Shown in pieces: positions 49,935-59,208 of a stretch of 64,000 nt of DNA. The first letter of the stretch is position 1, and each line of letters begins with the position of its first letter. The notes under the pieces were generated by a model. It made no database searches, had not been told where the DNA came from, and saw only the letters and a program-made list of their open reading frames with translations. The position numbers and the translations under genes are program-made. Location: positions 105,262 to 169,261 of the forward strand of contig JAYFOV010000013.1 of assembly GCA_034928535.1 (NCBI GenBank), given 5' to 3'. The stretch comes from CAXXOK01 sp001604115. Its GTDB lineage: Bacteria > Bacillota > Clostridia > Christensenellales > Aristaeellaceae.

Positions 49935-51209
49935 ATGGCGCATACGAAGCGCGAGGCGGTATCCGGCACGCTGGTAAACCTATCCATGCTGCTGTACATG
50001 ACTTGGCTGCTGCTGCCGGCGGTGCAGACCACGCTGCGCGCCGTGACCGGCGTGTTGGCAGTGGGGCTGTTTGGCGTGGGCGCAATGCTGGCCGGTGGCA
50101 CGCTGGGTGGGCGCATCCGTTGGCTTGCGCCGCGTGCGCTGCTGTGCGTGCTGCTGCCAGTTGCCCTGTTTTTCCTGCTGGAGCGGGGGGGCGGCAACCT
50201 GCCGGCCTATCTGGTGCAGCAGGGCATGTTTTGGTTTCCGCTGCTGTGGTGCGCCTTCGCCCGCAAGGCTGGCGATGCACGCCACTATCGGCTGGTATTG
50301 CCGCTTCTGCTCGCGTTGGTGGTTATCACTACCCTAACCACCACGGGATGGTTGGTGCAGGGTTTGCTGCGCGGCGATAAGGTCTATGCCTATGCGCGAT
50401 CCCTGGGCTCCGGCGCCGCGGGCAACGAGGCATACCTGAAGGAGCTGATGGGGCGCAACATCGGCGGGTATGATTTTGTATATATGACGGTGCTGGCATT
50501 GCCTGTCACCTTTTACCTGGCCGGGCAGGCCCGGGGGTGGAAACGCTTTGCGTTTGTGGCGCTGTACTCGCTCCAGCTGGGCATGATCGCACTGTCCCAA
50601 TACACCTACGCCATTATATTTGCCCTTGGCGTCACGGCTGTGGAGCTGTTTGCCGCGCTGCTGCGCAGGGTGTTTCGGAGAGTATCGGTCCAAGCTTCGC
50701 TTCTATGGTCCTTGCCTGTGGTGGCGGTGGTGTGGCTTTTGCGCCTGCCGCTCATCCGTTGGGCGGGCGGGCTGATGGCCGGCATCGGCTTTCAGAATGC
50801 CCAGTACAGCCTGGCACAGCTGCTCAACCTGCTCACCGGCACCGTGGTGGATGCGGGCAGCCGCCTGGCCACCTATACCCTCCCGCTCCAAGGCATCGCT
50901 GCATCCCCTGTAATCGGCTCCCTGGCCGGGGGGCAACGCTACCTGGGTATGCACAGCGATCTGCTGGATTTGCTCAGCGGGCTGGGTATTTTGGGCACGC
51001 TGATCTTTGCGCTGTGCGCCTATGGCATCGGCCGGGGCAGCGCACTGGGCGCACGAAGGCTGCCCGCCGCGCCACATCTGGTATTGCAGGCACTGCTCCT
51101 GCTGGCCTGCCTGGCACTGGGCACGGTGTTTTATTCCCGGGAGATCCCCTTGCTGGTGTGCCTGACCTATGCCCTGCTGCTGCGCGAGCCGCAGGCCGCG
51201 CAGGCTTGA
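49935..51209 (+). CDS. Polytopic membrane protein, O-antigen ligase/polymerase-like
   Basis: A 424-residue protein with about 10-11 hydrophobic segments. The layout (short N-terminal cytoplasmic part, paired helices, a large hydrophilic loop about residues 330-370 with YTLPLQGIAASPVIGSLAGG and QRYLGMHSDLLDLLSGLGIL) resembles O-antigen ligase or Wzy-type proteins, in which a His in such a loop (here GMHSDLLD) is functional. The ATG at 49935 has AAGGAGG. It has its own promoter and is followed by nrdR. A role in surface-glycan assembly is likely but rests only on topology and this loop. Confidence 0.7.
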   Translation: MAHTKREAVSGTLVNLSMLLYMTWLLLPAVQTTLRAVTGVLAVGLFGVGAMLAGGTLGGRIRWLAPRALLCVLLPVALFFLLERGGGNLPAYLVQQGMFWFPLLWCAFARKAGDARHYRLVLPLLLALVVITTLTTTGWLVQGLLRGDKVYAYARSLGSGAAGNEAYLKELMGRNIGGYDFVYMTVLALPVTFYLAGQARGWKRFAFVALYSLQLGMIALSQYTYAIIFALGVTAVELFAALLRRVFRRVSVQASLLWSLPVVAVVWLLRLPLIRWAGGLMAGIGFQNAQYSLAQLLNLLTGTVVDAGSRLATYTLPLQGIAASPVIGSLAGGQRYLGMHSDLLDLLSGLGILGTLIFALCAYGIGRGSALGARRLPAAPHLVLQALLLLACLALGTVFYSREIPLLVCLTYALLLREPQAAQA

Positions 51210-51219
51210 TGCGCTCACA

Positions 51220-51248
51220 TTGCCATTGACGATCGGTTGGATTATAAT
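51220..51248 (+). promoter_or_regulatory. nrdR promoter
   Basis: TTGCCA (51220-51225) and TATAAT (51243-51248), 17-base spacer, 39 bases before the start. Confidence 0.72.
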
Positions 51249-51287
51249 GGTAGCGATGCGACCCTTGTTCAGAAAGGCGGCCAAGCC

Positions 51288-51776
51288 ATGAGATGCCAAT
51301 ATTGTGGTTACCTGGAATCCCGCGTGATCGATAGCAGACCCACGGAGGAAGCCACCAGCATCCGCAGGCGGCGCGAGTGCATGCGCTGTGGCCGCCGCTT
51401 TACCACATACGAAAAAATCGAGACCGCCCCCGTCATGGTGGTCAAAAAGGACTTGCGCAGGGAAGTCTTTGCGCCCGAAAAAATCAAGATCGGCCTGCTG
51501 CATGCCTGCCAAAAGCGCCCCGTGAGCGTCAAGGATATTGACGCCATCGTCGAAAAGGTGGAAAAAGCGGTTTACAGCAGCGGCGAGGACGAGATCAGCA
51601 GCCGCCGCATCGGCGAGCTGGTCATGGAGGAGCTCAAAAAGCAGGACGAAGTCGCCTATGTGCGCTTTGCCAGCGTGTACCGCCAATTTACCGATGTGGG
51701 CAGCTTCATGGAGGAGCTGAACAAACTGGTCACCGAGAACAAGCTCCGCACTTTGCCCACGGAGGATGCGCAGTAG
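51288..51776 (+). CDS. nrdR: Transcriptional repressor NrdR
   Basis: A 162-residue repressor of ribonucleotide reductase genes. The N-terminal zinc ribbon MRCQYCGYLESRVIDSRPTE with a second pair in RRECMRCGRRFTTYE is followed by the ATP-cone domain (VVKKDLRREVFAPEKIKIGL onward, with SSRRIGELVMEEL and YVRFASVYRQF). Length and motifs match NrdR fully. The ATG at 51288 has GAAAGGCGG. It binds ATP or dATP and represses NrdR boxes; no target operon lies here. Confidence 0.97.
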   Translation: MRCQYCGYLESRVIDSRPTEEATSIRRRRECMRCGRRFTTYEKIETAPVMVVKKDLRREVFAPEKIKIGLLHACQKRPVSVKDIDAIVEKVEKAVYSSGEDEISSRRIGELVMEELKKQDEVAYVRFASVYRQFTDVGSFMEELNKLVTENKLRTLPTEDAQ

Positions 51777-51811
51777 CCATCCCCCGTGCGCGGCGGCGCA
51801 AGCATAGCCAA

Positions 51812-51852
51812 GCGGCTCCGCAGAGGGTTCACCCCCGGTCAGGCGGAGCCGC
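51812..51852 (+). terminator. Stem-loop after nrdR
   Basis: GCGGCTCCGC (51812-51821) pairs with GCGGAGCCGC (51843-51852) across a 21-nt loop. No T-run follows at once, so termination is probable but not certain. Confidence 0.55.
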
Positions 51853-51868
51853 GCTGCATTGCGGCGCT

Positions 51869-51897
51869 TTGTTTTCGTTTCCCGTTTATGGTATACT
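51869..51897 (+). promoter_or_regulatory. polA promoter
   Basis: TTGTTT (51869-51874) and TATACT (51892-51897), 17-base spacer, 75 bases before the ATG. Confidence 0.7.
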
Positions 51898-51972
51898 GCC
51901 ATCAGGCCGACCCTATTCCAGCCAACCCTTCCGCGCAGCAGCGCGTTCGCTTTTCATAAGGAGGTAGCGCCT

Positions 51973-54735
51973 ATGCAACAGCCGCCCGCAACCGTACTTT
52001 TGGTGGATGGGCACAGTTTGATCCACCGTGCGTTTCACGCGCTGCCGCCGCTTTCGGTCGGCGGCGTCTATACCAACGCCGTGCAGGGGTTTTTTGCCAT
52101 GCTGTTCAAAGCCATGGCGGAGTACCGGCCGGATGCCCTGTGTGTGATGTTTGACCTGCACGCGCCCACCTTTCGCCACACCATGTATGATGATTATAAA
52201 GCCGGCCGCAAGCCGACCCCGGAAGAGCTGCGCCCGCAGTTCCCCATCATCCGTGAGCTGCTCACGGCCATGGGAGTCAAGATTTGTGAGCTGGAGGGCT
52301 ACGAGGCGGACGATCTGCTCGGCACCGCCGCCCGCTTGGCCAATGCAGAGGGAATCCATGCCTACATCCTGACCGGCGATCGGGACAGCCTGCAGCTGGT
52401 GAGCCGCCACACTCAGGTGATCCTGACCAAGACGGGCATCAGCGAAAGCTTGCTGCTCACGCCTGAAAGTGTGCGGGAGATTTATGGCTACGGCCCCGAT
52501 CAAGTCACGGACATGAAGGGGCTGATGGGTGACAGCAGCGATAACATCCCCGGTGTTCCCGGCGTGGGCGAAAAAACCGCCATCAAGCTGATCGGGCAAT
52601 ATGGCACGCTGGAAAACGTGCTTGCCCATGCAGACGAAGTGCCCGGCAAACTGGGCGAGCGTTTGCGCGAGAACCGGGAGAAAGCAGAAATGAGCAAGGA
52701 TCTGGGTACCATCCGTGTCACGGCGCCCATGACCCTGCGTTTTGATGAGTGTGGACTGGCGTCCATGCTGGCGGGCATTCCCGCCATGCAAAAATACCAG
52801 CTCAACCGCCTGAGCCAACAGTTGCAGGCATTGCTCACCGGCGAGGGCACCGTGGCGGATCAACCGCCCAAAGCCGCCGCACGCAAGGCGCGCCCACCCA
52901 AGGCCGAGCCGCGGAGCGCCGCCGATGCCCCTGCGCCCCTCACAGCCGAGACCCCCATGGCGGACGGGGATCCGCAGGCGCTGACCACCGAGGAGAGTAT
53001 CCGGGAAGTGAGCGCGCAGCTTGTGAAGGCCGGCGCGCCCACCGCGCTGTACTGCGGCGAGACTGCCATCGGCTTTGCCGCCGCGGATGGCCGCAGCTGG
53101 TATGCACCGCTGCTGCTGGATATCACCACCCCAGGCCTTTATGCCGAGCAGGTGATGGCTGCGCTGCAGCCTTTGCTGGCAAACATCCCGCTGCACACCC
53201 ATGGCGCAAAGGCGCTGTACCATCAGTTGGCAAAGCTCCGGCTGCCCATGCCTGCCATCGCATTTGATACCATGGTGGCCGCCTATTTGCTGGAGCCTAC
53301 GCGTAAGGTGTTTGCCCTGCCGCAGTTGCTCCGCACAATGCAAAGCGGCGACGCGCCTGTTGACGAAGCCCCCGAAGCCGAGCCCGAAGCGCCCGCGCCC
53401 ACCAAAGGTAAGAAGGTTACCCCGCCCCCGGAAGCACCGCAGGTTGCTGCCGAAAATGCCCTGGGCATCCTCGCCCTGGCCACAGCGCAGCGGGAGCGGC
53501 TGGCCGCGCAGGGTATGCTGGATCTGCTGCTGAATATGGAAATGCCGCTGACCCGCGTGCTCTTTGCCATGGAGCAAGAGGGTTTCAGTGTGGATAAAGC
53601 CGCCCTGGCGGAGCTTGGTGCGCTGTTCACCGCAGAGATCGAACGCTGCCGCGCAGCGGTCATCACCCTGACCGGCGGGGAGGAGTTCAACGTCAACAGT
53701 CCCAAGCAGCTTGGCGAGGCGCTCTTTGACCGCCTGCAGTTGCCTTCGCCCCAGCGCAAGGGCAAGAACGGCGCTTGGAGCACCTCCGCCGATGTCCTGG
53801 AAGCGGTGGATCACCCCGCGATGGCGCCGCTGCTCACCTACCGCAAACTCACCAAGCTCATGGGTACCTACATTGAGGGCCTGAGCAAGCTGGTGGATGC
53901 CACCGGGCGCATCCACACCACTTTTGACCAAACCGGCACTGTTACAGGCCGCATTTCCAGTATCGACCCCAATTTGCAAAACATTCCCGTACGCAGCGAG
54001 GAAGGGCGCGAGATCCGCAAGGCCTTTATTGCCAAAGAGGGCTGCGTGCTGCTGGATGCGGACTATAGCCAGATCGAGCTGCGCGTGCTGGCGCACTTGA
54101 GCGGCGATCCCGCCATGCAGGACGCCTTTATCAAAGGGCAGGATATCCACACGCGCACCGCGTCGGAAATCAACGCCGTGCCCTTTGATCAGGTTACGCC
54201 GCAAATGCGCCGTAGCGCCAAAGCCGTCAATTTTGGCATCGTGTACGGTATCAGCGGCTTTGGGCTGGCGCGCAATATCGGCGTGACCCGCAAAGAGGCC
54301 GATGATTTTATCGCCATGTATTTTGACCGCTACCCCAAAGTCAAGGACTTTATGGATGCCTGCGTGCATCGCGGCTATGAGCAGGGCTATGCGGAAACGC
54401 TGTTTCACCGCAGGCGAGATCTCTACGAGCTGCGCAGCAGCAACCGCAACATCCGCAGCTTTGGCGAGCGCGCCGCCATGAACACCCCCGTGCAGGGCAC
54501 TGCCGCGGACATCATCAAGCTGGCGATGGTGCGCGTGCAAAAAGAGCTGCTCGACGGCGGCTATCAGGCAAGGCTTATCCTGCAGGTGCATGACGAATTG
54601 GTGGTCGAGTGCCCGAAAGGCGAGGTTGCAGCGGTTTCCCAGCTGCTGCAAAACGCCATGGAACAGATCGTGACCCTCAGCGTGCCGCTGGTGGCCGAGG
54701 TCAGCAGCGGGCATAGCTGGTATGACGCCAAATAG
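51973..54735 (+). CDS. polA: DNA polymerase I
   Basis: A 920-residue polymerase of repair and Okazaki-fragment maturation. The N-terminal 5' nuclease domain (1-290) has LLVDGHSLIHRAFHAL, YEADDLLGT, LTGDRDSLQLV and GLMGDSSDNIPGVPGVGEKT. A Pro/Ala-rich linker (about 295-345) precedes a 3'-5' exonuclease-like domain whose catalytic acids are missing (ALYCGETAIGFAAADG where DxE would be), as in Bacillus-type enzymes. A second charged, Pro-rich insertion lies at about residues 460-485. The polymerase domain has motif A DADYSQIELRVLAH (Asp697), motif B RRSAKAVNFGIVYGISGFG and motif C QVHDELVVE (Asp874). The ATG at 51973 has AAGGAGGT. coaE follows 111 bases later. Confidence 0.97.
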   Translation: MQQPPATVLLVDGHSLIHRAFHALPPLSVGGVYTNAVQGFFAMLFKAMAEYRPDALCVMFDLHAPTFRHTMYDDYKAGRKPTPEELRPQFPIIRELLTAMGVKICELEGYEADDLLGTAARLANAEGIHAYILTGDRDSLQLVSRHTQVILTKTGISESLLLTPESVREIYGYGPDQVTDMKGLMGDSSDNIPGVPGVGEKTAIKLIGQYGTLENVLAHADEVPGKLGERLRENREKAEMSKDLGTIRVTAPMTLRFDECGLASMLAGIPAMQKYQLNRLSQQLQALLTGEGTVADQPPKAAARKARPPKAEPRSAADAPAPLTAETPMADGDPQALTTEESIREVSAQLVKAGAPTALYCGETAIGFAAADGRSWYAPLLLDITTPGLYAEQVMAALQPLLANIPLHTHGAKALYHQLAKLRLPMPAIAFDTMVAAYLLEPTRKVFALPQLLRTMQSGDAPVDEAPEAEPEAPAPTKGKKVTPPPEAPQVAAENALGILALATAQRERLAAQGMLDLLLNMEMPLTRVLFAMEQEGFSVDKAALAELGALFTAEIERCRAAVITLTGGEEFNVNSPKQLGEALFDRLQLPSPQRKGKNGAWSTSADVLEAVDHPAMAPLLTYRKLTKLMGTYIEGLSKLVDATGRIHTTFDQTGTVTGRISSIDPNLQNIPVRSEEGREIRKAFIAKEGCVLLDADYSQIELRVLAHLSGDPAMQDAFIKGQDIHTRTASEINAVPFDQVTPQMRRSAKAVNFGIVYGISGFGLARNIGVTRKEADDFIAMYFDRYPKVKDFMDACVHRGYEQGYAETLFHRRRDLYELRSSNRNIRSFGERAAMNTPVQGTAADIIKLAMVRVQKELLDGGYQARLILQVHDELVVECPKGEVAAVSQLLQNAMEQIVTLSVPLVAEVSSGHSWYDAK

Positions 54736-54846
54736 GGCAATATTCTGCCGTCAAAACTTTTCCACGGTCACGTTTTTCACATTTGTGATGCTGTGGAAGG
54801 GATCCGGCATAGTGATTCGTTATCAAAGGGAGGGATTTCCCTGCGC

Positions 54847-55500
54847 GTGATCGCCATCACCGGCGGCATCGGCTCCGGCAAATCCACGCTCACCGGTGTA
54901 TTTGGTGCCTTGGGTGCGCAAGTCGTGGATGCGGACGCCATCAGCCGTGCATTGACCGCGCCGGGCGGCGAGGCTTTGCCTGCCATCCGGGAAGCCTTCG
55001 GGCATGCGGTGTTCCATCCCGACGGCACGCTGAACAGGCCTGCGCTGGCAGCCCGCGTGTTTGGTACGGATGCAGCCGACCGCACGACCCTCAACGGGAT
55101 CATGCACCCTATGATCATTCGGCGCAGTGTGGAGGCGCTCCTTGCGCTGCAACAGCAGGGCGCTCCCGTTGCGGTGCTGGATGCGCCTTTGCTGTTTGAA
55201 ACCGGCATGGATGCCCTGTGCGATGCCGTGGTCTGCGTGACCGCGCCGGAAGCCGTGCGCATCCGCCGCATCCAGGCACGGGACGGCCTTACGCATGCGC
55301 AGGCGCTGCAGCGTCTCCAAAGCCAAACGCCCAGTGCACAGCTGGAAAGCCTTTCGGATTATGTGCTGGATACCAACACGCCGCTGGCCGTGACCCGCCG
55401 TCAAGCCCGGGCGCTGTGGGAGCGCATCCTCACGGATGGCCCCCGCCGCAACGCTGGCCGTTGGTTGGGCACACCGCCTGCCAGCCCCCCGCCACGCTAA
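54847..55500 (+). CDS. coaE: Dephospho-CoA kinase
   Basis: A 217-residue P-loop kinase for the last step of coenzyme A synthesis. The P-loop is ITGGIGSGKSTLTG, followed by DADAISRALTAPG, and VLDAPLLFETGMDALCDAVV with the catalytic acid, and the lid segment RIRRIQARDGLTHAQALQRL. All match CoaE. The start is uncertain: GTG at 54847 is the first common start after AGGGAGGG (54828-54835); the CTG at 54841 has better spacing. polA-coaE adjacency is common in Firmicutes. The last 20 residues (GTPPASPPPR end) are a non-conserved tail. Confidence 0.94.
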   Translation: MIAITGGIGSGKSTLTGVFGALGAQVVDADAISRALTAPGGEALPAIREAFGHAVFHPDGTLNRPALAARVFGTDAADRTTLNGIMHPMIIRRSVEALLALQQQGAPVAVLDAPLLFETGMDALCDAVVCVTAPEAVRIRRIQARDGLTHAQALQRLQSQTPSAQLESLSDYVLDTNTPLAVTRRQARALWERILTDGPRRNAGRWLGTPPASPPPR

Positions 55501-55614
55501 CGTTCGCCCCCGATGGCGCAGCTTCCGGCTTGATCCGGCAAGGCGAGCGCCGGTGGGTCGTGGCACCCTGGTGCGGGTCTGCCTCTGCGCCGCACCCATG
55601 AAAGGAGCTACTTG

Positions 55615-57540
55615 ATGCTGCTTTGCTTACCCCGTAAATACCGTAGTGAGGATGATGACCACGCCCCCATGGATTATTTTTATGTGGGCAGCGTGGCCGA
55701 AGGCAAGCGCCGTCAGGAGGGCACGCCGATCCACCAAACGCCGGATCGCGCCAATGTGCGCCACCGTGCGGCTCCCGGCATGGCCGAGGCAGCGGAAGAA
55801 TCCGAGCCAAGCCCCGGCGATGCCCCCCGCGGCTACGAAGCCGCCCGCCGTTTGCCCCGCGCCGGGGAGGGCGCAGCCAATGCGGCGCGCATCGCATACC
55901 CCCGCCCACGGGACAACGCTTTTGCCACGACCCCCACCTATGCGCCGCAGGCTGCTCCCAGCCTGGAGGCGGCCGCGCAAAACGCCGGATATAGCTCGCC
56001 AGAGCCCCGCGCTCAGCGGGCGGCGGAGCGCGCTGTGCAGCACGGCGCGCCCTTAGCCGAAGAGCCGCCTGAAGCCGTACCGGACTGGTTGCGCATTGCA
56101 CGGCAAAACCATGAATATGCAGGAGTCACGCGGCCACGCAGGAGCCCCCGCATAGAAGCGGCCCCCGACACTTCGTCACCCCCGCCGACCGATATGCTCG
56201 GCCGCCCCATCGCGCGGCGCGAACCGGCGCGTTACCAACACCCCACCCCCATCAGCGCAGAGGAATATGCCGCCGCGGGCTATCCGGAAGAGCTGATTTC
56301 CCTGCACCAGCAAGAGGAGAGCGCCAGCAACACCGCGTATGGCATTGGCCGCAAACGGCATGGCGCGCAGCTTGCCGCGCCACCCCCGGCGCAGCAGGCA
56401 AGGCCGCTGCCTTCCAATGCGGCGCGCATGCCGAGGCAGCACGATGCCCCCACGCGCCCTTCGGCGCAGCCGCCCTACCAGCCCGGCTCCGGACCGGATT
56501 ACGCTCCCCCCGCCTACCGAAATGCGGGCAGGGCTGCCCGCCATGCGCCAGATTTGGAACCCTACGGGCAAGTACCGGATTACCCTGCCATACCGGAGAA
56601 TGCGGAGGAAGCTGCCTTTTTTGACAACAATCCGCCGCACCGGCAATACGCCCCGCGCGGCAGACAAACACCGGATGCCCTCTACCGTGTGGATGGCGTT
56701 GCCTACCCTACGCAAGGCTATGCAACAGATGGGGACGATGCTACCCCCTACGGCTATCCCGCGCCATCTGCTATGCAAAATCGCCGCAACCCCTACCAAA
56801 CGCCCGTGGATGGCCAAGACCCCGCCGAGGAAGATGCCGAAAAGCCCAAGCTGCAAATACCCTATCTGGGCATTGCGACCTTTGTGGCAGCCATGCTGCT
56901 GGTCATGCTGTGGATCATGCAATCCACCTTTGTGCGCCAGACCGAGGAAGTGTTCACCGCACGTGCCGCAGCCCAGACCAAGCTGGTAAACAACCATCCC
57001 TTCCAGTACCGGGAACTGATCGAGCAGCAGGCGGCCAGCAACAACCTGCACCCCGCGTTTGTGGCCGCCATTGTGCTCAACGAAAGCTCCTTCAACCCCA
57101 GCGCGGAGAGCAGCGTGGGTGCCCGCGGCCTGATGCAGATGATGCCGGACACCGCACAATGGGTGTTTGGCAAAATCGGCGATGCGGGCGAGTTTTCCTT
57201 TGACAGCATGTTCGATCCTGCGACCAATGTACGCTATGCCTGTTGGTACCTGAACTACCTGAGCGAGCGTTTCCGGGGGGATCCGGTGCTGGTGGCGGCT
57301 GCATTCCATGCCGGGCAAACCACCGTGCAAAATTGGCTCAATGATTCCCGCTACAGTCAGGATAACCAAACCATCACCCTGGAAGATATGATGGACGGCC
57401 CTACCAAGACCTATGCCACGCGTGTGACCCGCGCATTTGCCGTGTACCGCCGCCTGTATTATGAAGGCGGCGTGGAACAAATGCAGCAGGAGGCCTCCCT
57501 ACCCACAGCGGATAGCAGCCTGCCCGGCGGTGCTGCCTGA
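55615..57540 (+). CDS. Membrane-anchored lytic transglycosylase with long disordered N-terminus
   Basis: A 641-residue protein. Residues 1 to about 410 are low-complexity, rich in Pro, Ala, Arg, Gln and Tyr (for example RPLPSNAARMPRQHDAPTRP) and should be cytoplasmic and disordered. One membrane helix follows (about 417-437, YLGIATFVAAMLLVMLWIM). The outer domain (about 465-620) is a soluble-lytic-transglycosylase fold: catalytic Glu490 in IVLNESSFNPSAESSVGARG, then LMQMMPDTAQWV, VRYACWYLNYL and AAFHAGQTTVQNWL. It cleaves peptidoglycan glycan strands. Clostridial homologues beside coaE are usually about 200 residues, so the N-terminal 400 residues are unusual. The ATG at 55615 has AAAGGAG. 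Confidence 0.88.
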   Translation: MLLCLPRKYRSEDDDHAPMDYFYVGSVAEGKRRQEGTPIHQTPDRANVRHRAAPGMAEAAEESEPSPGDAPRGYEAARRLPRAGEGAANAARIAYPRPRDNAFATTPTYAPQAAPSLEAAAQNAGYSSPEPRAQRAAERAVQHGAPLAEEPPEAVPDWLRIARQNHEYAGVTRPRRSPRIEAAPDTSSPPPTDMLGRPIARREPARYQHPTPISAEEYAAAGYPEELISLHQQEESASNTAYGIGRKRHGAQLAAPPPAQQARPLPSNAARMPRQHDAPTRPSAQPPYQPGSGPDYAPPAYRNAGRAARHAPDLEPYGQVPDYPAIPENAEEAAFFDNNPPHRQYAPRGRQTPDALYRVDGVAYPTQGYATDGDDATPYGYPAPSAMQNRRNPYQTPVDGQDPAEEDAEKPKLQIPYLGIATFVAAMLLVMLWIMQSTFVRQTEEVFTARAAAQTKLVNNHPFQYRELIEQQAASNNLHPAFVAAIVLNESSFNPSAESSVGARGLMQMMPDTAQWVFGKIGDAGEFSFDSMFDPATNVRYACWYLNYLSERFRGDPVLVAAAFHAGQTTVQNWLNDSRYSQDNQTITLEDMMDGPTKTYATRVTRAFAVYRRLYYEGGVEQMQQEASLPTADSSLPGGAA

Positions 57541-57649
57541 ACCTCTATCCCTCAACCATTTACGAAAACCCACGCCCTGTGCCGCTGCGCTACTGCGTTC
57601 CTTTGTCCGGCAGCTGCTGTGGCACAGGCCTTTCCCAAAGGAGGCAATC

Positions 57650-59197
57650 ATGAAACGTATCCTTTCGCTGGTGCTGGTATGCACTCTTGCCCTCGCGCCC
57701 TTCTCAGCCATGGCCGAGAATGTGGATGATTCGCTCATCGTCGGCATTTATTCCACCCGTACCACCGAGATCCGCCCGCTGAACCCTCTGGAACGGGACA
57801 TCATCTCCATTTACGGCATGGTCTACGAAAGCCTTGTCACGGTGGATGATAACGGCCTGCCCCAGCCGATGCTTGCAGAAAACTGGACGGAAACCGGCAA
57901 CGGCAAAACATGGACGTTCACCCTGCGTGAGAATGTCACGTTTTCGGATGGTACGCCGCTCACAGCAGCGGATGTGGTTGCCACCTGCAAATATCTGCTC
58001 ACCATGGCCAGCAGTGAGGATGCCTCCCAGCGTGGCTTCTACCAAACGCTCAAATATATGATCTCTGACATCAGCGCCACGGACGATCGTACGGTGGTCA
58101 TCAAGGCCGGCAGGGCTTACTATGGCATGCTGTATGCCCTCACCTTCCCCATTGTGCCCGCCGCGCAGGTGGATCTGCCCAATCCCGTTGGCACCGGCCC
58201 TTACATCGTTTCCGCCTTCGAGCCGGCTAACTATGTCTGGCTCAAAGTAAACGAGCATTGGTGGCAAACCAAGCCGCAGGTGCAGGAAATCATGGTTTCC
58301 CTGTTTTCCAATAACAAGGATCTGATCACAGCCTATGAATATGGGCGGGTGGATACGGCCTTCACGCGCTCCGTGGCGGCATCGCAGTACAAGAGCGGCA
58401 TCAACACACTATCCATTCCCTACAACACCCGCCAGCTGGAGACGCTGCTGCTCAACCATGAGGAGTTTCCGCTCGGCAGTTTGAACATCCGCAAGGCAAT
58501 CCGCGCGGCCATCGACACCAAGCTCATTTCCAAGAATGTGTACATGGGCATGACCGTTGATGCGGATACGCCCATCTCCTCCGCCAGCTGGCTGTATTAC
58601 GATGAGGAAAACCAATACCAATACAACATTGAGCTGGCGCGGCAACTCCTGGCCGAGGAAGGCTGGAGCGACACCGATGATGACGGCGTGCTGGACAAAG
58701 TGATCGACGCCGGCAAAAAGAACTTTTATCTGCGCCTGATCGTATGCGAGGATCCCATCAACGATGTGCGCTTTGAAACCGCCAATATGATCGCAGATAT
58801 GCTGGAGCCGCTCAAAATCATCGTTAAAATCGAGGCGCTGACCTACGATAAAATGCTGGAAAAGCTCAAGGCCGGCTCCTTTGATTTGGCGCTGGCGTCC
58901 TTTCAGATGGATGTCTCGCCCGATGCAGGCTTCATGCTCATGAAAGGGAACGATGGCAACTATTGCCGTTATGTTTCCAGCGAGATGACCAGCCTGTTCA
59001 ACACCCTTCGCGCCAACGACAAGCGGGAGGATTATGCCTACACCATGCAGGCGATCCAGCGGCAATTTACCAACGATGTTCCCTTCATTTGCCTGTTTTA
59101 CCGCGCCGGAGCCATCCTCACGCGCAAAATGTACACTACGGTGCGCGATATTCGGGAGTTTGAACTACTGCGCGGCATCGAAGCCTTCGGCCGTTAG
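57650..59197 (+). CDS. ABC transporter substrate-binding protein, family 5 (peptide/nickel type)
   Basis: A 515-residue secreted binding protein. The signal peptide MKRILSLVLVCTLALAPFSA ends AMA before Glu and is a signal peptidase I type; the Cys at residue 11 is not in a lipobox. Family-5 blocks include PMLAENWTETGNGKTWTFTL, DGTPLTAADVVATCKYLL, GTGPYIVSAFEPANYVWLKV and NIRKAIRAAIDTKLI. A stretch DTDDDGVLDKVID (about residue 344) looks like an EF-hand-type calcium loop. No permease or ATPase is next to it; the neighbours are wall hydrolases, so it may take up or sense wall peptides released by them. The ATG at 57650 has AAAGGAGG. Confidence 0.9.
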   Translation: MKRILSLVLVCTLALAPFSAMAENVDDSLIVGIYSTRTTEIRPLNPLERDIISIYGMVYESLVTVDDNGLPQPMLAENWTETGNGKTWTFTLRENVTFSDGTPLTAADVVATCKYLLTMASSEDASQRGFYQTLKYMISDISATDDRTVVIKAGRAYYGMLYALTFPIVPAAQVDLPNPVGTGPYIVSAFEPANYVWLKVNEHWWQTKPQVQEIMVSLFSNNKDLITAYEYGRVDTAFTRSVAASQYKSGINTLSIPYNTRQLETLLLNHEEFPLGSLNIRKAIRAAIDTKLISKNVYMGMTVDADTPISSASWLYYDEENQYQYNIELARQLLAEEGWSDTDDDGVLDKVIDAGKKNFYLRLIVCEDPINDVRFETANMIADMLEPLKIIVKIEALTYDKMLEKLKAGSFDLALASFQMDVSPDAGFMLMKGNDGNYCRYVSSEMTSLFNTLRANDKREDYAYTMQAIQRQFTNDVPFICLFYRAGAILTRKMYTTVRDIREFELLRGIEAFGR

Positions 59198-59208
59198 TGG
59201 GGGTGCGC

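Noticed and set aside
52993..53130. Missing 3'-5' exonuclease residues in PolA as a novelty
   Set aside because: Loss of proofreading residues is normal for Firmicute DNA polymerase I.
51913..54714. A long open frame antisense to polA
   Set aside because: The polA frame shows every family motif; the antisense product is low-complexity and has no start signals.
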